Shown: positions 1 to 4,839 of the stretch, one piece after another | Layout: every line of letters begins with the position of its first letter | Numbering within the stretch: position 1 is the first letter of the stretch | Origin: an uncultured Eubacteriaceae bacterium | Lineage (GTDB): Bacteria; Bacillota; Clostridia; Eubacteriales; UBA1433 | Assembly (NCBI GenBank): GCA_937914785.1 | Contig: CALGIV010000241.1 | Location: 1 to 6,578, forward strand | Length of the DNA: 6,578 bases | Direction: 5' to 3' | Notes under the pieces: model-generated | Told to the model about the DNA's origin: nothing | Seen by the model: only the letters and a program-made list of their open reading frames with translations | The model's database searches: none | Translations under genes and position numbers: made by a program

Positions 1-7
1 TTGTTGC

Positions 8-82
8 GTGGCTTTTTCTGATTGTTTATCTTTTGAATACTTCGCGCTTTTCCAGTAGCTGAAAAGCGCGGCAAAAAGCCGC
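8..82. repeat. Nested inverted repeats (two-arm hairpin)
   Basis: Two perfect inverted repeats are nested. The outer arms are GGCTTTTT (10-17) and AAAAAGCC (73-80), extendable by a G-T and a G-C pair to 8-17/73-82. The inner arms are CGCGCTTTTC (43-52) and GAAAAGCGCG (61-70), 10 bp around an 8-base loop CAGTAGCT. The inner hairpin alone could fold in RNA or single-stranded DNA. It is not followed on either strand by a clean U-run, so I do not call it a terminator. No gene is visible here. The gene to the left of the window is unknown, so a role in its regulation cannot be judged. Confidence 0.6.
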
Positions 83-272
83 CGGCGGATGAAAAAGCAG
101 GGGGGGTGTTGTTGCTTAAGCGGAAGCCGTCCGTCGCTTCGCACATCGCAGCCTTCAGATGGGCTGCGACGCAAAGCTAAAATTAGCCGTGTGTGTATCG
201 GCCAAATTCCGCCCAGATTCCTTTAAGCTTTCAGCATGTACTGAAAGAACGGCCCTGCTTTTTCATAGCCGG
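82..272. repeat. Long-armed inverted repeat, structured non-coding element
   Basis: The arms ATGAAAAAGCAGGG (89-102) and CCCTGCTTTTTCAT (253-266) are perfect 14-bp complements. Beyond a short mismatch they continue with CCGGC (82-86) against GCCGG (268-272). Inside lie further complementary pairs: GCTTAAGCGGAA (114-125) against TTCCGC (207-212) and TTAAGC (223-228); GCCG (126-129) against CGGC (199-202); TCGCAGCC (146-153) against GGCTGCGA (162-169), flanked by GCTT/AAGC; and CTTTCAG (228-234) against CTGAAAG (241-247). Together they allow a multibranched fold about 190 bases long. It matches no RNA family I recognise (not tmRNA, RNase P, SRP or T-box). A MITE-like or intergenic repeat, or an uncharacterised RNA, are both possible. 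I see no target-site duplication. Confidence 0.5.
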
Positions 273-432
273 ATTCTCTTGGGTATTCCTTTAGGGCCTT
301 AATCGAGTTCGATTTTTCTTGATTAATTACACTTTGAATATTTTGCACTTTATTTAAAACAAAAAAGTACAAAGAGTTATTTTTGTAATCACAGAGTTTG
401 GAATACAGAGAATTTAAAAAATACAGAACCGT
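226..432 (-). other. Stop-free in-frame continuation beyond the CPBP stop
   Basis: Reading on past the TAA of the CPBP gene in the same frame gives 69 codons without a stop, ending at a TAA at 223-225. The last part reads KALKEYPRESGYEKAG and then PFFQYMLKA, which looks protein-like although the DNA at 300-432 is very AT-rich, where stops should be frequent. After that second stop the frame is again open to the window edge (222-1, 74 codons). No start codon with a Shine-Dalgarno site is visible in the stretch. It could be an eroded gene tail, a repeat that happens to be open, or chance. I recognise no family and do not call it a gene. Confidence 0.25.
353..387 (-). terminator. Weak candidate terminator of the CPBP gene
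   Basis: On the minus strand TACAAA (387-382) can pair with TTTGTA (373-368) around an 8-base loop, and the transcript then reads CTTTTTTGTTTT. The stem is only six A/T-rich pairs, so it would be a poor intrinsic terminator. It is the only candidate I see within 100 bases of the CPBP stop. Confidence 0.25.
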
Positions 433-1860
433 TTATTTAATGACAAACCGCAAGTGTATGGGAGTGTAGGCGACGGGGTCGCCGATATTGAGTTTGTCAA
501 TAACGGCGGACAAATCTTCTACTTCAGTGTTTTGATCATAACCCATTTCGATGAGGAATTCTTCCGCATTTGAGAGATAAAAAGTAAAGAGCGCCGTGTA
601 GTCGCCTTGCTGGAGCGGTACGGCCAGATTCGTCATCGTACCGTACATACCGTAGTTTGAAAAGAGGTTTTCGCCGTCGGCAGATAACAGCATAAATTCG
701 GTGAGGCCGCGGTTGCTTTCGATGATAATGTCCATCGTGTATTCGCCGTCGGCAGGCACGTAAAAGGGCAGGCGCACGGCGTCCGTCTCGTCATTGAAGA
801 GAAACTGCGCGTCGTACTCGATAATGTTTTCGGCGGTAATCTGTGGGGCGGTCTGCTCGTAGGAATTTGACGTGGAAAACAGACGTGACAAGTTGCTGGA
901 GATTATCGGGGCGACGATGAGCAGGGTAAAAATGAAAAGAACGATCTTATTCGTCCGCTTGCGGCTGTTTTCCTTGTCTTTTGCTACTTTTTCTTCTGGT
1001 GTGAGCAGCGCGTATTCGGCTGCTTCTTCTGCTTTTGACTTCTTTGGCTTGAACAGGCGAAAAGCAAAATAGAACAGCGTGGCAGCGATCAAGACGTAGA
1101 TGACGATGCTGACGACAAACATTTCACCGCTGAAGACAGTCGATAAATCGTAAGCCTGCGCCAGTTCATTTGCCGGCTGGCTGAAACTGGCGATCGTTGA
1201 GAGGGCATTGTTTATAAAATGAAATAAAACAGGGTAGATCAGGTTGTCGGTTTTTATAAGCATATACCCAAAACCGATGCCGAGCAAGGCAGTCGGCAAG
1301 GTGCGCAGCGGGTCCAGATGAAAGACGCCGAACAGCAGACCGCAGAGGAGTACGGCCCAGACGGGTTTCAAGCGTTTAAAGCTTGAAAAAATAAAGCCGC
1401 GAAACAGCATTTCTTCGCAGATGGCCGGCATAATGGCGACGATAAAGAAGCTTAAGCCAAAGGGCAGTTCCGTGATCAGGCTGCCGATCGCGTTGCTGAC
1501 TTGGTAGAGCTGTGGAAAGAAGTACATCGATAGTAGTGTGACGGCCGTCGTCAGGGCATAAGCCGACAGCCAGGTGAGCAGGCTTGCAAAGAAAGGCCGC
1601 AGGCGCGGCATTTTAAAAGGAAAGATTTCTTTGGGTTTTTGCTTGAGTGCAAAAGTGGCAATTAACGCGCAGGCCAGCAGCATGATCTCTGTCAGCGCTA
1701 CGCCGTAAAGCCGAAAGGCCTGCTGGATGGGCGTTGCCACGTAGATCAGCAGGGCGATAACGATAAGAAACAAGATCAGGCCGTGGTAAGGCTTTAACGT
1801 TGTCGGGCGTCTCTCGCCGTTTAAATCGTCGTTATAATCTGTCCGATTGAATTCATCCAT
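433..1860 (-). CDS. CPBP-family intramembrane metalloprotease with extracytoplasmic C-terminal region
   Basis: A 475-residue membrane protein of the CPBP (CAAX protease / bacteriocin-processing, Abi) family. The family's three motifs are present: EExxxR as E149, E150 and R154; FxxxH as F177 and H181; and HxxxN as H214 and N218. These are the presumed metal and catalytic residues. Hydrophobic segments lie near 27-43, 53-72, 90-112, 134-160, 166-180, 187-203 and 243-268. A strongly charged linker (about 271-303, rich in K and E) is followed by one more membrane segment (304-321) and a soluble tail of about 150 residues (325-475), rich in alternating hydrophobic residues and probably beta-structured. 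By the positive-inside rule this tail would lie outside the cytoplasm. The tail makes the protein much longer than a typical CPBP protein of 200-300 residues. The ATG is fixed by an in-frame TAA six codons upstream; the Shine-Dalgarno is weak (AAGAAAG). The substrate is unknown. The gene is divergent from the GNAT gene. Confidence 0.88.
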   Translation of the reverse strand: MDEFNRTDYNDDLNGERRPTTLKPYHGLILFLIVIALLIYVATPIQQAFRLYGVALTEIMLLACALIATFALKQKPKEIFPFKMPRLRPFFASLLTWLSAYALTTAVTLLSMYFFPQLYQVSNAIGSLITELPFGLSFFIVAIMPAICEEMLFRGFIFSSFKRLKPVWAVLLCGLLFGVFHLDPLRTLPTALLGIGFGYMLIKTDNLIYPVLFHFINNALSTIASFSQPANELAQAYDLSTVFSGEMFVVSIVIYVLIAATLFYFAFRLFKPKKSKAEEAAEYALLTPEEKVAKDKENSRKRTNKIVLFIFTLLIVAPIISSNLSRLFSTSNSYEQTAPQITAENIIEYDAQFLFNDETDAVRLPFYVPADGEYTMDIIIESNRGLTEFMLLSADGENLFSNYGMYGTMTNLAVPLQQGDYTALFTFYLSNAEEFLIEMGYDQNTEVEDLSAVIDKLNIGDPVAYTPIHLRFVIK

Positions 1861-1886
1861 AGCATTGTCGCTTTCTTAAAAATCAG

Positions 1887-1915
1887 TTGCATTTCATAAA
1901 AAGTAGATTTAATAT
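1887..1915 (+). promoter_or_regulatory. Candidate promoter of the GNAT gene
   Basis: TTGCAT (1887-1892) and TAATAT (1910-1915) are separated by 17 bases, a sigma-A-like spacing with four matches in each hexamer. Transcription would begin near 1922 and give a leader of about 70 bases. The region is AT-rich, so chance matches are likely. Confidence 0.35.
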
Positions 1916-1938
1916 GAATATAGGATCTTTTTAAGAAT

Positions 1939-1967
1939 ATTATAACCGATGAATGGACGATTTACCA
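1939..1967 (-). promoter_or_regulatory. Candidate promoter of the CPBP protease gene
   Basis: On the minus strand a perfect -10 box TATAAT lies at 1944-1939. The hexamer 17 bases upstream (TGGTAA, 1967-1962) is a poor -35. A weaker alternative nearer the gene is TATATT with TTATAA 17 bases upstream. The direction and position suit the CPBP gene, leaving a leader of about 70 bases. Confidence 0.35.
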
Positions 1968-1995
1968 TTTATTTATTGCTGTTAAGGAGGCGGTT

Positions 1996-2511
1996 ATGAA
2001 GTTTCGCAGAGCAACGGAAGAAGACTTGGATCAGGTATGGGCTATTATCGAGCAGGCAAAGGCGTTTTTAAAACAAAATGAGGTCGATCAATGGCAGGAT
2101 GGCTATCCGGCGAAGGAAGATATCTTATCGGATATTCGCGCGAACATCAATTATGTACTCGAAGATGACGGGCTCGTCATCGCGACGATTGTTGCAGACC
2201 GCGGACCGGAGCAGGATTATGCGCAAATTTTTGAAGGTGCATGGTTAAATGAAGCGCCTTACGCCGTCCTTCACCGTGTGGCTACGTTGAACAGCATAAA
2301 ACAAAAGGGCGTTGCGAGCAGATTGATCAAAAAAGCTGAGCAAATGATTGCCGGCTGGGGGATTTGTAATATCCGCATCGATACGCACCGCGATAATATT
2401 CCGATGCAAAAGACATTAAGCAAAAATGCGTATACTTACTGCGGCATCATTTATTTATGTGCGGACGGCAGTAAGCGCCTTGCTTATCAGAAACAGCTTG
2501 AAGTTTTATGA
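1996..2511 (+). CDS. GNAT-family N-acetyltransferase
   Basis: A 171-residue protein spanning a full GNAT fold. These enzymes transfer an acetyl group from acetyl-CoA to an amine. It opens with MKFRRATEEDLDQVW, the usual first strand and helix of the family. The acetyl-CoA pyrophosphate-binding loop is QKGVA (103-107), preceded by the strand HRVATL (93-98). A second conserved stretch, IRIDTHRDN (126-134) followed by MQ (137-138), is typical of a Bacillota subgroup of uncharacterised GNAT proteins, as is QW..GYP (32-38). The start is supported by AAGGAGG at 1984-1990, five bases before the ATG. The substrate cannot be read from the sequence. No terminator is visible before the fchA promoter, but that strong promoter suggests a separate transcription unit from the folate genes. 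Confidence 0.88.
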   Translation: MKFRRATEEDLDQVWAIIEQAKAFLKQNEVDQWQDGYPAKEDILSDIRANINYVLEDDGLVIATIVADRGPEQDYAQIFEGAWLNEAPYAVLHRVATLNSIKQKGVASRLIKKAEQMIAGWGICNIRIDTHRDNIPMQKTLSKNAYTYCGIIYLCADGSKRLAYQKQLEVL

Positions 2512-2530
2512 TATATATGACTGCTGGGCA

Positions 2531-2558
2531 TTGAATTTTTTTCATTTGCTGATATAAT
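2531..2558 (+). promoter_or_regulatory. Promoter of the fchA-folD operon (extended -10)
   Basis: TTGAAT (2531-2536) is followed after 16 bases by a perfect TATAAT (2553-2558). The -10 is preceded by TGA, which makes an extended -10 (TGnTATAAT). Transcription should start near 2565, about 35 bases before fchA. It is the clearest promoter in the first half of the window and probably serves fchA, folD and perhaps folT. Confidence 0.75.
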
Positions 2559-2598
2559 ACAACAGCGTGAAGACAATTATTTGAGATGAGGATAGATT

Positions 2599-3237
2599 AT
2601 GCAATATGCGTCTTATTCAGTTGAAGAATTCGTTTCACGGCTTGCGAGCAAGGATGCCACGCCGGGTGGCGGTGGTACGGCGGCGCTTGTCGGCGCGCTC
2701 GGTGTAGCGCTTGGCAATATGGTCGTAAGCTTGACGGAAGGTAAAAAGAAATACGCCGATGTGCAGGAAGAGATGGCAGCATTAAAAGAACGGCTGACGG
2801 CGCTGCAAAAGGAGCTGCTGGTTCTGATCGATCAAGATGCCGAGGCTTTTATGCCGTTGTCGCTGGCCTATAAGATGCCCGGGGGGACGGAAGAAGAAAA
2901 GCGCGATAAGCAGGCAGCGATGCAGGCCGCTGTTAAAGAGGCTGCAGCCGTGCCGATGGCGATTGCAAAAACGTGCGCTAAGGCATTGCCGCTTATCAAA
3001 GAGTGTGCGCAAAAGGGGAGCCGGCTGGCTGTCAGCGATGCGGGGTGTGGTGCGGCGTTGTGTAAAGCGGCGATGCAGGCCGCGGCGCTGAATGTCTATA
3101 TCAATACCGCGACGATGGCGGATAAAGCGCAGGCGAAAGCTTTGAACGATGAATTGGACAACCTGTTACAGGCCGGTATTTCTCTGGCCGATGAAATATA
3201 CGATGACGTGCTCGGCGCGTTGAGGCGGGAGGCGTAA
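2599..3237 (+). CDS. fchA: Cyclodeaminase/cyclohydrolase family protein (methenyl-THF cyclohydrolase or formimino-THF cyclodeaminase)
   Basis: A 212-residue, mostly helical cytosolic protein of the FTCD_C / FchA family. Members either deaminate 5-formimino-THF to 5,10-methenyl-THF or interconvert methenyl-THF and 10-formyl-THF. The family signature near the N-terminus is clear: PGGGG (22-26), then GALG (32-35), and LTEGKKKY (45-52). Other conserved parts are the D80..AF segment (80-84), the SDAGCGAAL stretch (146-154) and NVYIN (165-169). The length is normal for the stand-alone enzyme, without the formiminotransferase domain of the vertebrate protein. No histidine-degradation gene is nearby; the gene ends directly against folD. 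This favours the cyclohydrolase role, all the more because the neighbouring FolD lacks its cyclohydrolase lysine. The start has TGAGGA six bases upstream. The exact reaction remains an inference. Confidence 0.85.
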   Translation: MQYASYSVEEFVSRLASKDATPGGGGTAALVGALGVALGNMVVSLTEGKKKYADVQEEMAALKERLTALQKELLVLIDQDAEAFMPLSLAYKMPGGTEEEKRDKQAAMQAAVKEAAAVPMAIAKTCAKALPLIKECAQKGSRLAVSDAGCGAALCKAAMQAAALNVYINTATMADKAQAKALNDELDNLLQAGISLADEIYDDVLGALRREA

Positions 3238-4080
3238 ATGGCGCAAATATTAAAAGGCGTGCCGGTTATGGCGGAAATGACGGAAAGGACGCGCGCCGAA
3301 GCTGCACAACTCAACGAGAAAGGTATTGAACCGTGCCTGATGACGATTCGCGTTGGGGTGCGGGGGGACGACATTGCCTATGAGAACAGCATTGCAAAGC
3401 GCTGTGAGAAAGCCGGTGTGTTGTTGCGCAAAACGGTGTTGGATGAGCAGGCTTCACAGGAAGCAATCCTGGAAGCAGTCCTTTGTGCCAATGAGGATAA
3501 AAGCGTTCATGGCGTGTTGATCTTTCGCCCGCTGCCCAAAGGCATCGACGATGAGGTAGTGCGCAACGCACTGTTGCCCTCAAAAGATGTCGACGGCATT
3601 ACGGACCTTTCGCTGGCCGGTGTCTTTACGGGTGCGGAACGCTTTGCACCATGTACGGCGCAGGCCTGTATTGAGATGCTGGATCATTACAAAATTGATC
3701 CGACGGGCAAGCGCGTCGTAATTATTGGCCGCAGTCTGACGGTCGGCCGGCCGCTGGCATTGATGCTGATCAAGCGCCACGCTACGGTAACGGTGTGCCA
3801 TACGCGCACAAAGGAAATTGATAAACTCTGCCGCGAGGCGGAGATCATCATCGCGGCGGCGGGCAGCGCTCAAATGGTGGACAAACGGTATATGCAAAAA
3901 GGACAAATTATTATAGATGTCGGCGTCAACGTCGCCGATGACGGCAGTCTGTGTGGCGACGTCGTCTTTGCAGACGCTGAAAATATTGCAGGGGCAGTCA
4001 GCCCCGTGCCGGGAGGAGTTGGTATGATTACGGCCGGCGTGCTGGTATCTCACACCGTCAAGGCCGCAAAAGCACAGTAG
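3238..4080 (+). CDS. folD: FolD-like 5,10-methylene-THF dehydrogenase, cyclohydrolase site apparently lost
   Basis: A 280-residue protein of full FolD length, with the N-terminal folate-binding domain and the C-terminal Rossmann domain. FolD oxidises methylene-THF to methenyl-THF with NAD(P) and normally hydrolyses this to 10-formyl-THF. Recognisable motifs are KDVDG (116-120), PCT (138-140), the dinucleotide loop GRSLTVGRP (164-172), DVGVN (227-231) and PVPGGVG (256-262). Two active-site residues differ. In the YxxxK motif (lysine 56 in the human enzyme, 54 in E. coli) Y48 is kept but the lysine position is Ile52. In the HGxLVQLPLP motif the glutamine position is Phe96. Also TP is TA (140-141), and GVGPMT reads GVGMIT. 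This suggests a dehydrogenase that has lost hydrolase activity, with FchA supplying it. The ATG follows the fchA TAA with no gap; its Shine-Dalgarno GGGAGG (3227-3232) lies inside fchA, so translation is probably coupled. Confidence 0.87.
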   Translation: MAQILKGVPVMAEMTERTRAEAAQLNEKGIEPCLMTIRVGVRGDDIAYENSIAKRCEKAGVLLRKTVLDEQASQEAILEAVLCANEDKSVHGVLIFRPLPKGIDDEVVRNALLPSKDVDGITDLSLAGVFTGAERFAPCTAQACIEMLDHYKIDPTGKRVVIIGRSLTVGRPLALMLIKRHATVTVCHTRTKEIDKLCREAEIIIAAAGSAQMVDKRYMQKGQIIIDVGVNVADDGSLCGDVVFADAENIAGAVSPVPGGVGMITAGVLVSHTVKAAKAQ

Positions 4081-4104
4081 AGAGACAATCGCATATTTAT
4101 TTTA

Positions 4105-4213
4105 TTTAACGTCAGAGTAGATTGGCATGCGTTAAGTGCCGGCGGATGGGAAGTTGCCGTCGGACGAAAGGCTTTTGGCCTGCGGTATGTCAGTCGCGTC
4201 CGCTGTCATTAAG
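4105..4213 (+). promoter_or_regulatory. THF (folate) riboswitch, class I, upstream of folT
   Basis: The sequence matches the THF-I aptamer pattern, including AGAGTAGAT (4114-4122), GCGTTAAGTG (4129-4138), GATGGGAAGT (4145-4154) and GTCCGCT (4198-4204). Helices can be traced. P2 is GATTGGCAT (4120-4128) with ATGTCAGTC (4187-4195), nine pairs with wobbles. P3 is CCGGCGG (4139-4145) with CCGTCGG (4157-4163). P4 is AGGC (4169-4172) with GCCT (4178-4181). P1 starts with CAG (4113-4115) against CTG (4203-4205) and extends, with two mismatches, to TTTAA (4105-4109) against TTAAG (4209-4213). Loop GGA (4149-4151) can form the family's pseudoknot with TCC (4199-4201). Known members bind reduced folates and repress folate transport or synthesis genes, which fits folT next to it. 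Confidence 0.9.
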
Positions 4214-4216
4214 AGA

Positions 4217-4253
4217 ACCTTCTTAGTGTAGCGCATTATCGCACATTGGAGGT
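4217..4253 (+). promoter_or_regulatory. Shine-Dalgarno-sequestering hairpin of folT (riboswitch expression platform)
   Basis: ACCTTC (4217-4222) can pair over its full length, with one G-U, to the folT Shine-Dalgarno GGAGGT (4248-4253). The stem continues above a small internal loop with TGT (4227-4229)/ACA (4243-4245) and GCG (4231-4233)/CGC (4240-4242), capped by CATTAT. A competing hairpin TAAGA (4210-4214)/TCTTA (4221-4225) would hold part of ACCTTC and free the site. No U-run follows, so control is most likely at translation. Whether this is the real switch is inference. Confidence 0.6.
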
Positions 4254-4259
4254 AACAAA

Positions 4260-4775
4260 TTGAAAAAAATGAGTCTTAAGGAGCTGCTGATTATCAGCTT
4301 GCTCATCGCGATGGAATTTGTCCTATCGCGCTTCTTATCGATTTCCACGTCGATCGTTAAAATCGGCTTCAACTTCATCCCGATCGCAATTATTGCGATG
4401 TGGTACGGCCCGTTAAAAGCCGGCATCGCCGCCGCTCTGTCAGATTTTTTAGGCGCAATGATCGCACCGATCGGCCCATACTTTCCCGGCTTTACGCTCA
4501 CCGCTTTCTTAACGGGCGTTATCTACGGCATATTTCTATACAAAAGAGAAAAATCCTGGTCGAATATCAGTCTGGCGGCTATTACGGTCTCGCTGGTGCT
4601 GACATTGGTGTTGGATTCGTTCTGGCTGCATACGCTGTATGGGCAGGCCTTTATTGCGCTGCTGCCGACGCGGCTGCTGAAAGTAGGGATTATGATTCCG
4701 TTGCAAATTTTGATGATCAAGCTCGTCTGGGAAAAGATTTGCAATAACCAGTGGGTGCGGGGGAATGTGTTGTAA
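4260..4775 (+). CDS. folT: Folate-specific ECF transporter S component
   Basis: A 171-residue, very hydrophobic protein of the FolT family, the membrane subunit that binds folate for an energy-coupling factor importer. It is expected to have six membrane helices and needs the shared EcfA, EcfA' and EcfT subunits, none of which is in the window. Family features are SRFLSIS (23-29), IGFNFIPIA (35-43), a GPL turn (50-52), and the conserved GPYFPGFTLTAFLTGVIYG block (72-90), followed by LLPTRL (134-139) and MIPLQ (145-149). The likely start is a TTG at 4260, seven bases after GGAGG (4248-4252); the in-frame ATG at 4269 is 16 bases away and too far. The THF riboswitch directly upstream supports the folate assignment. 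No convincing promoter of its own is visible, so the gene is probably read through from fchA-folD or from a promoter inside folD. Confidence 0.92.
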   Translation: MKKMSLKELLIISLLIAMEFVLSRFLSISTSIVKIGFNFIPIAIIAMWYGPLKAGIAAALSDFLGAMIAPIGPYFPGFTLTAFLTGVIYGIFLYKREKSWSNISLAAITVSLVLTLVLDSFWLHTLYGQAFIALLPTRLLKVGIMIPLQILMIKLVWEKICNNQWVRGNVL

Positions 4776-4793
4776 ATTCAACTGTTATAGGAT

Positions 4794-4836
4794 AAAAAAA
4801 GAACGGCATCGCAATTGCGGTGCCGTTTTAATTTTA
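4794..4836. terminator. Bidirectional intrinsic terminator between folT and the MalY-type gene
   Basis: An 11-bp stem runs from AACGGCATCGC (4802-4812) to GCGGTGCCGTT (4817-4827), with one G-T pair and an AATT loop. On the plus strand it is followed by TTTTAATTTT. On the minus strand the seven A's at 4794-4800 become a U-run. It therefore can end both convergent transcripts, 27 bases after folT and just after the MalY-type gene. Confidence 0.88.
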
Positions 4837-4839
4837 TCC

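Noticed and set aside
301..317. Possible plus-strand terminator AATCG-AGTT-CGATT followed by a T-run
   Set aside because: Only five pairs, mostly A/T at the base, with no plus-strand gene upstream in the window to terminate.
1911..1940. Direct repeat GAATAT (1916-1921 and 1935-1940) between the CPBP and GNAT genes
   Set aside because: Six A/T-rich bases repeated once in an AT-rich spacer is expected by chance.
2837..3091. 84-codon plus-strand open frame, very rich in Arg and Cys
   Set aside because: It lies inside fchA in another frame, and its composition is what a shifted reading of GC-rich codons gives. No ribosome binding site or family match.
3580..4053. 157-codon minus-strand open frame opposite folD
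   Set aside because: An antisense shadow of a clear FolD coding sequence; no recognisable motif.
4081..4110. A separate promoter for folT in front of the riboswitch
   Set aside because: AT-rich TATTTA-like hexamers exist but no -35 at a proper distance; not supportable from the sequence.
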